This document shows, piece by piece, positions 27,019-35,673 of a stretch of 64,000 nucleotides of DNA. The stretch lies in contig CACYIK010000006.1 in NCBI GenBank assembly GCA_902774395.1, positions 1-64,000 of the forward strand. Reading direction: 5' to 3'. The position numbers and the translations under genes were made by a program. The notes beneath the pieces are model-generated. The model saw only the letters and a program-made list of their open reading frames with translations. It was not told the origin of the DNA and searched no databases. The stretch's first letter is position 1. Every line of letters begins with the position of its first letter. This DNA comes from an uncultured Bacteroidota bacterium. Lineage in GTDB: Bacteria; Bacteroidota; Bacteroidia; Bacteroidales; P3.

Positions 27019-29088
27019 ATGAAAAAGTTTTTTTTACTGGCAGCAATTGTTTCCATTTTCAGTTTTCATTTTTCCATTTGCCAGGCGCAGATGCTAGACC
27101 CTGCCAAGGTGTCGTGCAGCGTCAAGGAGACCTCGGCCACAGAGGCTGAGCTGGTCATCACCGTCAAGCTCGACGCCGGCTGGCACATGTATTCGCAGCA
27201 CACCGACGAGAACGGTCCCATCGCCACCTCGTTCGAGTTCACCAAGAGCAAGGACTACGCCCTGGTGGGCAAGGTCAGCGAGCCCAAGCCCCACGAGGAG
27301 AACGACCCCCTGTTCGGCTGTGTGGTGAAGTCGTTCGAAGGCACCGTGGTGTTCCGTCAGAAAATCAAGCGTCTGTCGCAGACAGACTTCACCGTAAAAG
27401 GCGTCATCAGCTACCAGCTCTGCAACAACGGCAGTTGCATCCCTCCCGAGGATCACGACATCACCTTCAAGGTGAAGGGTGCCTCCGGGGAAGCGGCCGC
27501 CGAAGAGCCCGTGGCTGTCGCGGAGAGCCCGGAAGCTCCGGAGAACCCCGAGACTCTGGAAAATCCGGAAGTTCCGGAAACTCCGGAAACTCCAGAGAAT
27601 CCCGCATCCCAAGAGAACTCCGAAGAATCCCAGAGCCTGCTGCTTATCTTCCTGGGAGCCTTGGGCGGTGGCATCATCACGATGTTCACTCCCTGTGTCT
27701 TCCCGATGATACCCATGACGGTGAACTTCTTCATGCACAGCAGCGAGAACAAGCGTAAAGGCCGCCGTCAAGCATGGTTCTTCGGTTTCTCTATCGTGTT
27801 TATCTTTGCTGTGTTGGGCGGTGTACTGTCAGCCCTGCTGGGGCCCGAACAACTCAACACCATCGCTACCAACTGGATTCCCAACCTCATCTTCTTCGTC
27901 ATCTTCTTCATCTTCGCACTGAGTTTCTTCGGCCTCTTCGAAATCAAGATGCCCGAAAAGTGGATCAACGCCAGCGACGAGAAAGCCGACAAAGGCGGCT
28001 TCATTGCCCCCTTCTTCATCGCGCTGACCACCGTGCTGGTGAGTTTCAGCTGCACAGGTCCCATCATTGGCGGTGCCCTGGTGGGCCTCACCACCACTGC
28101 CGGTGCCGACGCCGAGACTGCCAACCGTTGGGTGTCGCTACTGGTGATGCTGGGCTTCGGCATCGGCTTCGCCCTGCCCTTCACCCTGCTGGCTTTCTTC
28201 CCGCAGTTCCTCAAGAAGATGAAGAGCGGCTCGTGGCTCAACACCGTCAAGGTCTCCTTCGCCTTCATCGAGCTGGCCTTCGGTCTGAAGTTCCTCCAGA
28301 TGGCCGACATCGACCAAAACTGGGGCCTGCTGCCGCGCGACATCTACCTGGCACTGTGGATTGTTATCTTCGGCATGTGGGGTTTCTATCTGCTGGGCAA
28401 GCTGCGCTTCAAGGGCGACGACCCCGTGGAGCATATTGGCACTGGCCGACTGATGATAGCCATCGTCGACCTTGCCTTCGTGGTCTACATGATTCCCGGC
28501 CTCTGGGGCGCCGAACTGAAGGCCCTGTCGGGCTTCGTGCCACCCATGGAGAGCCAGAGCTTCACCATCCAGAAGATTGTGTATGAATACAGCGGCAACA
28601 AAGGTGGTCAGCTCCCCGCCGACCGTAAATATGCCGACAAGCTGCATGTACCGCTGGGCTTCGAGGCCTTCTTCGACCTCGACGAGGCCAAAGCCTTCGC
28701 TCGCCAGGCAGGACGGCCCATCTTCGTCGACTTTACTGGCAAGAACTGCGCCAACTGCCGCGAGATGGAGCACTACGTGTGGACCGACACCGAAGTGAAG
28801 AAAATCCTCAATGAGGACTTCGTCATGGTATCGCTCTTCTGCGATGAAAATACCATCGAGCTGCCCGAGAACGAGTGGGTCACCGACGACAAGGGTAAGA
28901 CACTCAAGACTCTCGGCCGCCGCAACGGATACCTACAACGTAGCCAGTTCAACATGAACGCCCAGCCCTACTACGTCATCATCAACGCCGACGGCAAGGT
29001 GCTCACCAAGGAGAACTACAAATACGACCGCGATGTGCAGAAATTCATCGACTGGCTCAACGAAGGAAAGAACAATTTTAAGAAATAA
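27019..29088 (+). CDS. dsbD: Thiol:disulfide interchange protein DsbD
   Basis: Passes electrons from cytoplasmic thioredoxin to periplasmic thiols. 689 aa: signal peptide (to QAQ), N-terminal DsbD-alpha domain (with CNNGSC), a Pro-Glu linker (about 168-196) built of 9-nt TCCGGAA repeats, an eight-helix membrane domain with the redox cysteines TPCVFPMIP and SFSCTGPIIGG, and a C-terminal thioredoxin-like domain with NCANC (near 577-580). All expected cysteines are present. The ATG at 27019 was chosen over a GTG six bases upstream. Placed between the propeller and C10 protease genes, it may help fold their disulfides or those of other T9SS cargo. Confidence 0.93.
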   Translation: MKKFFLLAAIVSIFSFHFSICQAQMLDPAKVSCSVKETSATEAELVITVKLDAGWHMYSQHTDENGPIATSFEFTKSKDYALVGKVSEPKPHEENDPLFGCVVKSFEGTVVFRQKIKRLSQTDFTVKGVISYQLCNNGSCIPPEDHDITFKVKGASGEAAAEEPVAVAESPEAPENPETLENPEVPETPETPENPASQENSEESQSLLLIFLGALGGGIITMFTPCVFPMIPMTVNFFMHSSENKRKGRRQAWFFGFSIVFIFAVLGGVLSALLGPEQLNTIATNWIPNLIFFVIFFIFALSFFGLFEIKMPEKWINASDEKADKGGFIAPFFIALTTVLVSFSCTGPIIGGALVGLTTTAGADAETANRWVSLLVMLGFGIGFALPFTLLAFFPQFLKKMKSGSWLNTVKVSFAFIELAFGLKFLQMADIDQNWGLLPRDIYLALWIVIFGMWGFYLLGKLRFKGDDPVEHIGTGRLMIAIVDLAFVVYMIPGLWGAELKALSGFVPPMESQSFTIQKIVYEYSGNKGGQLPADRKYADKLHVPLGFEAFFDLDEAKAFARQAGRPIFVDFTGKNCANCREMEHYVWTDTEVKKILNEDFVMVSLFCDENTIELPENEWVTDDKGKTLKTLGRRNGYLQRSQFNMNAQPYYVIINADGKVLTKENYKYDRDVQKFIDWLNEGKNNFKK

Positions 29089-29091
29089 ACC

Positions 29092-30885
29092 ATGAAAAAG
29101 ACCCTATTTATCGCAGCCATACTCACCCTCTTTTGTGTCCGACTTTCTGTCGCCGAAGCCCGTCCCGTGGATGTCGACAAGGCCATGAAGAAAGCCCAGA
29201 CCTTCTGGAATGCAAACCGCCCCGCCGGCGTGGCACAGGCAGAAAGCGTGAAACCGATGACCTTCGCCGGCCTCGACCAGATGTACATCTTCGACATCAA
29301 CGGCACCGGCTTCGTCATCGTTGCCGCCGACGACAACGTGAGGTCCATCCTCGCCTACTCGTTCGAGAACACCTTCTCCGCCGACCTCAACCCCGAGACC
29401 GCCTATTGGCTGTATGGCTACAACGGCCAGATTGCCGATGCCGCCAAGAGCGACACCACGGCAGGCGACCCCGACAGCACCGCCAGCCATAGAATTGTCC
29501 TCCCCCTGGTCAAAACCAAATGGGACCAGGGCGACCCCTACAACACCTACTGTCCTTACGACTCGACGCACCATGCCCGCACCGTGGTGGGCTGTGTTGC
29601 CACCGCCATGGCGCAGATCATGAAATACTGGAACTATCCCTACCGCGGCGAGGGCAGCCACAGCTACTGGCACCCCAACTACGGGGAACTCAGCGCCGAC
29701 TTCGGGAGCGCCACCTACCTCTGGCATGTCATGCCCAACTCCGCCAGCTTCAGCACACAGACCTGCCGTAATGCGGCAGCCCTCATCTCGTACCACTGCG
29801 GCATCGCCGTGGACATGTGGTATGGTCCCTCCTCCACCGGCGGCAGCGGCGCCTATTCCTACTGCAGCGACAGGAACTCCGCCTGCGTCGTCAACGCCTT
29901 CATCGACAACTTCAAATACGACCCCGACCTCTACCAACTCCGTCGCCACGAGGCCTCTGAATCCCTCTGGCTTGCCCTCGTAGACTCCAACCTCTACGCC
30001 CGCCAGCCCATCTACTACACGGGCAGCGACTCCACCGGCGGACATGCCTTCATCTTCGATGGTGTGGACACCACGGGGCTCTACCACATCAACTGGGGCT
30101 GGGGCGGCTCCTGCGACGGCTACTACCCCATCTCCAACCTGGCGCCCGCTCCCGGCGGCATCGGCGGCAACGCCACCTATACCTTCAACCTGAGCCAGGG
30201 CGCCGTCTTCGGCATACGTCCCGGTCAGGAAGAGGTCTTCGACACCGTAGACTACTACGACACCATCTGCAACAACGAGAGCTATGCCCATTTCCACAAC
30301 TATGACATCCTCGCCGTCAACTTCGCCAACAGCGGCAACGACACGCTGCTGCACCACCTCGACACCGTCTTCCACTACTACCTGACCTCCATCCCCACCA
30401 AGCAGCTGATGCTGTCGGCTAACAACGGCACCAGCGAACGCCAGATAGTCACCTATTGCCCCGCCCACGGCTACACATTCCCCGAATGCAGCTTCACCAA
30501 GGAAGGCTACACCTTCTTCGGCTGGTGCCGCAACAAGACGGGCGACAACGTGATCTACCATCCCGGGGAGACAGCCTTCTTCTACGACAACCCCACCTTC
30601 TACGCCCTCTGGATTGACAACAGCCACCTCGGCGTCGACCCACAGATTGCCGGCTCCGAACTCATCGTGTGGCCCACAATGACGAACGACCAGGTCACCC
30701 TCCTGCTGTCCGGCGCCGACGGCTATCAAGTCAGCGTCATCGACGCGCTGGGACGTGTCATGATACAGCAGAACGTGTGTGGCGAGAGGGGTCAAATTTC
30801 CGTCAGAGAGCTCCCCGCGGGCAGCTATTTGATACTCGTCTCGACACCCGAAGGAATTTATAAGAGACGTATTATCAAGTTATAG
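29092..30885 (+). CDS. C10-family (streptopain-like) cysteine protease with T9SS tail
   Basis: 597 aa, secreted protease. Signal peptide, then a Spi/inhibitor-like propeptide (VIVAADDNVRSILAYSFEN, a standard Peptidase_C10 prodomain motif), catalytic Cys at TVVGCVATAMAQIM (near 168), His at GGHAFIFDG (near 318) and NWGWGG. After the protease comes an InlB/Listeria-Bacteroides-type repeat (AHGYTFPECSFTKEGYTFFGW and YALW) and a T9SS type A sorting domain (LIVWPTMTNDQVTL to KRRIIKL). It starts 3 nt after dsbD, in the same operon, so its cysteines are likely kept reduced or matured by the DsbD pathway. Confidence 0.92.
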   Translation: MKKTLFIAAILTLFCVRLSVAEARPVDVDKAMKKAQTFWNANRPAGVAQAESVKPMTFAGLDQMYIFDINGTGFVIVAADDNVRSILAYSFENTFSADLNPETAYWLYGYNGQIADAAKSDTTAGDPDSTASHRIVLPLVKTKWDQGDPYNTYCPYDSTHHARTVVGCVATAMAQIMKYWNYPYRGEGSHSYWHPNYGELSADFGSATYLWHVMPNSASFSTQTCRNAAALISYHCGIAVDMWYGPSSTGGSGAYSYCSDRNSACVVNAFIDNFKYDPDLYQLRRHEASESLWLALVDSNLYARQPIYYTGSDSTGGHAFIFDGVDTTGLYHINWGWGGSCDGYYPISNLAPAPGGIGGNATYTFNLSQGAVFGIRPGQEEVFDTVDYYDTICNNESYAHFHNYDILAVNFANSGNDTLLHHLDTVFHYYLTSIPTKQLMLSANNGTSERQIVTYCPAHGYTFPECSFTKEGYTFFGWCRNKTGDNVIYHPGETAFFYDNPTFYALWIDNSHLGVDPQIAGSELIVWPTMTNDQVTLLLSGADGYQVSVIDALGRVMIQQNVCGERGQISVRELPAGSYLILVSTPEGIYKRRIIKL

Positions 30886-30929
30886 CGAAATAATTGACAG
30901 AAAAATTTGGTAGATTGGGAAAATGTTCG

Positions 30930-30937
30930 TACTTTTG
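30930..30937 (+). promoter_or_regulatory. -7 box for initiator tRNA
   Basis: TACTTTTG plus CACCCG with TTTGG about 22 nt upstream; starts transcription roughly 65 nt before the tRNA. 30975-31000 is a 7-nt TTTTCAA-type repeat. Confidence 0.65.
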
Positions 30938-31007
30938 CACCCGATTTTGAAGAGAGAGAAGTCTGAAAAATATCAATTTTCAATTCTCAATTTTCAATTT
31001 AAGAGAG

Positions 31008-31077
<70 letters not shown>

Positions 31078-31079
<2 letters not shown>

Positions 31080-31342
31080 CCTAAATCAAAAGTGAGCAGG
31101 ACGCAAGTCCTGCTTTTTTTTATGCATATACCACAGCGAAAGCTTGCTTTCAAGCGGTGGTATATGTATAAAAAAGCAAGAACCGCGAAGCGGTGCTCAC
31201 TTTTGATTTAGGTAAAGCCTCCCTCAACGGATCGCGAGCGCAGCGAGCAATCCTTCCCCCGCTTGGCGAATGCTTGCTTTCAGACAGGTAGGGAACGAAA
31301 AAAGCAAGAACCGCAACGCGGTGCTCTCTTTTGATTTAGGTA
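31078..31342. repeat. Nested inverted/direct repeats derived from the tRNA-fMet tail
   Basis: A 21-nt perfect inverted repeat joins the tRNA 3' tail (31078-31098) to 31194-31214, with an imperfect third copy at 31322-31342. Around these runs a 128-bp tandem duplication (31176-31219 versus 31304-31347), and pieces of the tRNA T-arm/acceptor sequence (AATCCTTCCCCCGCT) recur at 31250, 31376 and 31398. Confidence 0.75.
31095..31121 (+). terminator. Terminator after tRNA-fMet
   Basis: 8-bp stem AGCAGGAC with GCAA tetraloop followed by TTTTTTTT. It lies inside the left arm region of the repeat cluster. Confidence 0.8.
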
Positions 31343-31491
31343 AAGCCCTTCCCCTAGGATCGCGACCGAAGGGAGCAATCCTTCCCCTCCCAGCGAGCAA
31401 TCCTTCCCCTCCCCCACCCTTATATCACACCAACGGGGTGTCCCCTCTTATCCGACAAAAAAAACTTTTTTGCAGTTCCGATTTTTATTCG
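31215..31491. other. Gene-free remainder of the tRNA-fMet repeat cluster
   Basis: GC-rich mini-palindromes (CGCGAGCGCAGCGAGC; ACCAACGGGGTGTCC) and direct repeats only; a 74-codon plus-strand frame here is made of the repeats and is not credible. Confidence 0.55.
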
Positions 31492-31499
31492 TAATTTTG
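31492..31499 (+). promoter_or_regulatory. -7 box for the toxin-antitoxin remnant
   Basis: TAATTTTG plus CA with TTTTTTGC about 20 nt upstream; about 28 nt before the ATG at 31527. Confidence 0.6.
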
Positions 31500-31526
31500 C
31501 AAATTGAATCATACACAACAGAAGCA

Positions 31527-31697
31527 ATGGAAAACACTGCATGCAACACGCTTCAATCAAGAAGAGTCGCCACACACACCTCAGCGGAAAAGGCCAAATC
31601 GACAGCCAATACTGAACGGAGGATGTCCGTAGAAGAGTATTTCGGAAAAGTTTTGAAAAAACTCGACGAGCACTATGCAGGTCTACAAGAAGGTTGA
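31527..31697 (+). CDS. Small antitoxin-like protein
   Basis: 56 aa, cytoplasmic. A disordered Ser/Thr/Ala-rich first half and a C-terminal helix (MSVEEYFGKVLKKLDEHYAGL) typical of the toxin-binding tail of small type II antitoxins found upstream of RelE/ParE toxins in Bacteroidota. Start chosen from the promoter at 31492-31499. It overlaps the start of a truncated ParE-like reading frame by 23 nt, the coupling expected in a toxin-antitoxin pair. The toxin is broken, so the antitoxin is probably a relic or acts in trans. The family call rests on context. Confidence 0.55.
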   Translation: MENTACNTLQSRRVATHTSAEKAKSTANTERRMSVEEYFGKVLKKLDEHYAGLQEG

Positions 31698-31785
31698 GAT
31701 TGACCCTTCTGCCAACGAGGATATTGATGAGCTATTCGAGTTCCTCATTGAAGGAATCCTAAAAGCCAAAATGATTACAAGGTAA
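31675..31785 (+). pseudogene. Truncated ParE/RelE-type toxin
   Basis: 36 codons starting MQVYKKVEIDPSANEDIDEL, matching the N-terminal strand and helix of ParE/RelE toxins (YKV.isp.A..DiдeI pattern), then FEFLIEGILKAKMITR and stop. Intact family members run to about 95-105 aa, so two thirds including the catalytic region are gone. The join after EFLIEGI is abrupt; 31786-31815 shows no further homology. The overlap with the upstream gene supports an ancestral TA operon. Confidence 0.6.
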
Positions 31786-31814
31786 TAATACAGCTAGAGA
31801 AAAGCATACAAAAA

Positions 31815-31840
31815 GAGCGACTTTTTACGGTCGCCCTTTT
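31815..31840. terminator. Bidirectional terminator between TA remnant and LRR gene
   Basis: Stem GAGCGAC/GTCGCCC (GCGAC core) with an A/T-rich loop, followed by TTTTTTT on plus; A-rich before it supports use on minus too. Confidence 0.65.
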
Positions 31841-31868
31841 TTTGTGTCTGTACATTTTCTCAGTTGCC

Positions 31869-34121
31869 TTATCGCATTACGACAACCTTTTGTGCTGGCA
31901 GGTCGCCAACCTTGACGATGTACACGCCTGACGGCAGGGCGTGGTTCTGCACCTTGCGTCCTGTGATGTCGTACACCCGCACCTCTTCATTCGTGATGCC
32001 CTCGACGCAGACACGCCCGTTGAACACGCTAATACGGATATCACCTGCGCCTACCTCGCCAATGCCCTGTGTCCCGTCTGAGACGAAATAGGCGATAATG
32101 GTAGTGTCGCTGGTGACGGTCAGCGTATAGGGGTTGTCGGTGCTACCCGTGCTCCAGTGATCGAAGCGGTAGCCGTCGGCAGGAACAGCGTACAGTACAG
32201 CGTTATGGTTGGTACAGGACGGTTCAGTCAGAATCTGCACAGTGCCCATGCTTTCATTCTCCGACATGGCAAAGAAACCAATTGCCGTTTCAATATAGTT
32301 GGAGAATTGTGGCATCTGGGCTACATAGTATGCCAACCTACCGCAGGGTATATACACAGGAATATCTGTCGGTATTCCTGCGAAAGCATCAGTGCCAAGT
32401 TGTGGCGGCATTTGTCCCAAGAACTTCATGGATGTTATTCCACTGCAACCATAGAAAGCCCACCCCCCAATGCTAGCAACAGAATTGCCGAAAGTCACCG
32501 AGGTCAAACCTGTGCATCCAAAGAAAGCAGTCAAACTAATGTTGGTGACAGAGTTCGGAATTGTCACCGATGTTAAGCCCGTGCAATTTTTAAAGACACC
32601 TTCATCAAAACTAGTGACTGAGTTCGGAATTGTCACCGAAGTCAAACCTGTGCATCCATCGAAAGCCGATCTACCAATACTGGTGACAGAGTTCGGAATT
32701 GTCACCGAGGTCAAGCCTGTACATCCTTTAAAAGCCGAGCTACCAATACTGGTGACAGAGTTCGGAATTGTCACCGAGGTTAATCCAGTCATTTCATAAC
32801 ACAGAAAATCAGAAATGATCATGACACTGTCTCCAAAGGTAAAACTGGTAATATTTGGACATTCATAAAATGCCGGATATTTATTTTCATAATAAAAACT
32901 CCCTGCCGATGTGCAAGATATGGCGTTAAACATCACCGAGGTCAAGCCTGTGCATCCTTTAAAAGCCGATTGCCCAATGCTGGTGACGGAATTCGGAATT
33001 GTCACCGAGGTCAAGCCTGTGCATCCTTCAAAAGCCGATTGTTCAATGCTGGTAACAGAGTTCGGAATTGTCACCGAGGTCAAGCCTGTGCATTCATAGA
33101 AAGCCGCTCCCCCTATACTGGTAACGGAATTCGGAATTGTCACCGAGGTCAAACCTGTGCATCCATAGAAAGTCGACCCCTCTATACTGGTAACGGAATT
33201 CGGAATTGTCACCGAGGTCAAGCCTGTGCATCCATAGAAAGCCGCCTCCCCTATACTGGTAACGGAATTCGGAATTGTCACCGAGGTCAAACCTGTGCAC
33301 CTACGGAAAGTCTCCTGCTCAATGCTGGTAACAGAGTTTGGAATTGTCACCGAGGTCAAACCTGTGCATTCTTCGAAAGCCGAGCTACCAATGCTGGTAA
33401 CAGAGTTTGGAATTGTCACCGAGGTCAAACCTGTGCATCCTTCGAAAGCCCCACTCCCAATATTGATAACAGAGTTCGGAATTGTCACCGAGGTCAAACC
33501 TGTGCATCCATAGAAAGTCGACCCCTCTATACTGGTAACGGAATTCGGAATTGTCACCGAGGTCAAACCTGTGCATTCTTCGAAAGCCGAGCCACCAATG
33601 CTGGTAACAGAGTTTGGAATTGTCACCGAGGTCAAACCTGTGCATCCATCGAAAGCCCTACTCCCAATACTGATAACAGAGTTCGGAATTGTCACCGAGG
33701 TCAAACCTGTGCACCTACGGAAAGTCCCCTGCTCAATGCTGGTAACAGAGTTCGGAATTGTCACCGAGGTCAAACCTGTGCATCCATCGAAAGCCGATCT
33801 ACCAATACTGGTGACAGAGTTCGGTATTGTCACCGAGGTCAAGCCTGTGCATCCATAGAAAGCGAAACTCCCAATACAGGTGACAGTATATGTTATTCCA
33901 CTATAGGTGACAGAGTCGGGAATTATTAAATCTCCGACAGGCTTTGTGTAGTTTCCCCATAGAATATTTATACTATAACCCGGGTATGTTACCGTGACCA
34001 TACCACCATCGATGTTATAGTACAACGTCTGTCCGCTAGGCGCCACAGCTGAAAAATTATAAGCAAAAACCGCCTGACTACATAATAATGCGGCAAACAA
34101 AAATAATACTTGTTTTTTCAT
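31869..34121 (-). CDS. BspA-like leucine-rich-repeat surface protein with T9SS tail
   Basis: 750 aa. Signal peptide (ends VFA), then about 19 near-identical 23-residue LRR_5/TpLRR repeats with consensus CTGLTSVTIPNSVTSIG..AF.G, interrupted once (residues ~385-420, MFNAISCTSAGSFYY...). Then a spacer, an InlB-type segment (YRFDHWSTGSTDNPYTLTV) and a T9SS sorting domain (VRVYDITGRKVQNHALPSGVYIVKV). Such proteins bind host or community surfaces. The 69-bp units are almost identical at DNA level between 32470 and 33870, pointing to recent unequal recombination or slippage. It lies 22 nt after a small gene that probably shares its transcript. GC is lower than in neighbouring genes. Confidence 0.92.
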   Translation of the reverse strand: MKKQVLFLFAALLCSQAVFAYNFSAVAPSGQTLYYNIDGGMVTVTYPGYSINILWGNYTKPVGDLIIPDSVTYSGITYTVTCIGSFAFYGCTGLTSVTIPNSVTSIGRSAFDGCTGLTSVTIPNSVTSIEQGTFRRCTGLTSVTIPNSVISIGSRAFDGCTGLTSVTIPNSVTSIGGSAFEECTGLTSVTIPNSVTSIEGSTFYGCTGLTSVTIPNSVINIGSGAFEGCTGLTSVTIPNSVTSIGSSAFEECTGLTSVTIPNSVTSIEQETFRRCTGLTSVTIPNSVTSIGEAAFYGCTGLTSVTIPNSVTSIEGSTFYGCTGLTSVTIPNSVTSIGGAAFYECTGLTSVTIPNSVTSIEQSAFEGCTGLTSVTIPNSVTSIGQSAFKGCTGLTSVMFNAISCTSAGSFYYENKYPAFYECPNITSFTFGDSVMIISDFLCYEMTGLTSVTIPNSVTSIGSSAFKGCTGLTSVTIPNSVTSIGRSAFDGCTGLTSVTIPNSVTSFDEGVFKNCTGLTSVTIPNSVTNISLTAFFGCTGLTSVTFGNSVASIGGWAFYGCSGITSMKFLGQMPPQLGTDAFAGIPTDIPVYIPCGRLAYYVAQMPQFSNYIETAIGFFAMSENESMGTVQILTEPSCTNHNAVLYAVPADGYRFDHWSTGSTDNPYTLTVTSDTTIIAYFVSDGTQGIGEVGAGDIRISVFNGRVCVEGITNEEVRVYDITGRKVQNHALPSGVYIVKVGDLPAQKVVVMR

Positions 34122-34143
34122 ATTAATAAGGTGTTAGTTTTTT

Positions 34144-34341
34144 TCATATTCCCCAACCAGCGTAATCGTCACCAATTTCTTCAATAGAACAAACCATACC
34201 AAGACTCTCAACATCAATATCAGAGCCATCTTTCACTTGTAATTTTGCCAGGTTCCCACCTTTTAGTTTTACAATGAGAACATCTCCATTTGGGCGTGTT
34301 ACTTTGTAAATCTTTCCTGCTTTGAAACTAATACTTTTCAT
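34144..34341 (-). CDS. Small hypothetical protein upstream of LRR gene
   Basis: 65 aa from the ATG at 34341: MKSISFKAGKIYKVTRPNGD start, then VLIVKLKGGNLAKLQVKDGSDI and an acidic end (IEEIGDDYAGWGI). It looks like a small beta-rich SH3-like or cold-shock-sized domain, without signal peptide. A longer start at 34419 would add residues that mirror the leader. The 22-nt gap and shared strand suggest cotranscription with the LRR gene. Function unknown. Confidence 0.6.
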   Translation of the reverse strand: MKSISFKAGKIYKVTRPNGDVLIVKLKGGNLAKLQVKDGSDIDVESLGMVCSIEEIGDDYAGWGI

Positions 34342-34668
34342 TTTAGGTAATATTAATAACCAGCCTACTCTTTTGGGATTTTCGGCGTTCTCCCCCTCTG
34401 GCTCGGAGAAAAAAACCATACGAAGAAAGTGGAGCCGTCCAATTACGCCCTATCCTTTTTGTGTGAGGGCTTCGACTCCCTATAATGTAAAGTATTTGGT
34501 GCAATGAACCGCTCCACATAAGGATATATAGAGATACAATATATCCAAAGGAGCATTTCATCTTCCCTTATTCCAAACATTATTTAGGTGAGTTGTCGAA
34601 GTTCACACAATCGGAATAAAGCGAAAATGCGCTTTCTAACGGTAAACCTACCTATCGGTTTACGAGTG
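34342..34668 (-). other. Long leader of the small gene-LRR transcript
   Basis: About 325 nt between the predicted promoter and the ATG at 34341. No convincing gene; one 72-codon minus-strand frame (34561-34343) stays open but begins inside the leader and has no homology I recognise. Mini-palindromes include GCGCATTTTCGC near 34622. Confidence 0.4.
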
Positions 34669-34676
34669 CAAATATA
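34669..34676 (-). promoter_or_regulatory. -7 box for small gene-LRR transcript
   Basis: TATATTTG plus CACTC on the minus strand. 34680-34890 between this and the divergent MNT promoter is AT-rich with no gene seen. Confidence 0.55.
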
Positions 34677-34896
34677 CAACTTTTTTTCATACGACAAATT
34701 TTATTTTCATAACACACTGTATCTGTGACATTAAAAAGCCAAACTTCGGGCACTTTCCCATATTCTTTATACTCACATCCTCAACGTTTTGCTCCCAAAT
34801 AAGCATATTTGACATTTTCGTCCCCAAAAACAAACCGGTTGACAATATACAAACTGCTTTATTTAATGTTTTTTTTGCCAATTTGAAAATAATTTG

Positions 34897-34904
34897 TATT
34901 TTTG
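34897..34904 (+). promoter_or_regulatory. -7 box for MNT-HEPN operon
   Basis: TATTTTTG plus CACC with TTTTTTGCC about 22 nt upstream; only about 10 nt before the ATG at 34915, so the transcript is nearly leaderless. Confidence 0.65.
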
Positions 34905-34914
34905 CACCATCATT

Positions 34915-35229
34915 ATGGAACAAGAAGAGGTCATACAGCGCATCAAAGAACTCGGCAAGAAGATACTCCCCGAGGGAGCATCGCTATGGCTCTATGGTTC
35001 CCGCGCCCGTGGCGATGCCCGCCCAGACAGCGACTACGACCTATTGATTCTACTTGACAAGGATGTGTTACGTGAACACGACACAGATGTCATCTGCGAC
35101 ATGGCTGAACTAGGATGGGATTTGTCCGCAGAAATAAACGCCCATGCCTACCCAAGAAACAAATGGAACAGCTGGACTTATTCTCCTTTTTACAAGAACG
35201 TCATACAAGATAAAAGAGTATTGATATGA
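34915..35229 (+). CDS. MNT-type nucleotidyltransferase (antitoxin of HEPN/MNT pair)
   Basis: 104 aa. Minimal nucleotidyltransferase with GSRARGDARPDSDYDLLI: the GS motif at 28-29 and metal-binding Asp40/Asp42 (GSx10DxD) are intact. In HEPN/MNT toxin-antitoxin pairs this enzyme silences the HEPN RNase, in studied cases by AMPylating a tyrosine near its active site. Start chosen at 34915 from the promoter. The last 4 nt overlap the HEPN gene (ATGA). Confidence 0.88.
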   Translation: MEQEEVIQRIKELGKKILPEGASLWLYGSRARGDARPDSDYDLLILLDKDVLREHDTDVICDMAELGWDLSAEINAHAYPRNKWNSWTYSPFYKNVIQDKRVLI

Positions 35230-35624
35230 GCCTCAGTGATGAAGAACGCAAAATAATTGTCGAGTTAGAAATCGAAAAAGCTAATCGAACCTACGAAGCA
35301 GCCATGCTCATGGTTAACAATGAGCATTGGGAAAGTGCTGCCAATCGGTTATATTACGCATTATTCCACATTGTCAATGCGCTTCTCATACACGATGGAC
35401 ACCAGGTGAACACACACAAAGGCTCACATGCCTTGTTTGGGCAATATTATATCAAAACAGGGAAACTACCACGCCTGTATTCAAGCGTCTACCAAAAGTT
35501 GGAAGCCATCCGCGACGAGAGTGATTATAATTGGGCTTATAACATCACCCCCGAAGATATTATAGAGAAAACAACTCCTGCCCGCGAGATGATTGATGCC
35601 ATCACAAAAATGGTTAAAGAATAA
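35226..35624 (+). CDS. HEPN-domain protein (toxin of HEPN/MNT pair)
   Basis: 132 aa, all-helical. The RNase signature R-x6-H is present as RLYYALFH (Arg41, His48) with the YY that is AMPylated in characterised relatives. Translationally coupled to the MNT gene. Predicted to be an RNA-cleaving toxin held in check by its partner, with roles in stress or phage defence; alternatively a metabolic HEPN/MNT pair without toxicity. Confidence 0.87.
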   Translation: MSLSDEERKIIVELEIEKANRTYEAAMLMVNNEHWESAANRLYYALFHIVNALLIHDGHQVNTHKGSHALFGQYYIKTGKLPRLYSSVYQKLEAIRDESDYNWAYNITPEDIIEKTTPAREMIDAITKMVKE

Positions 35625-35673
35625 CATCAAAAGAAACTGGTGCGAAAAGATAACGGTTGATTCCACCAGAACA

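Noticed and set aside
32470-33870. CRISPR array
   Set aside because: The 69-bp units are coding LRR repeats without unique spacers; no cas genes.
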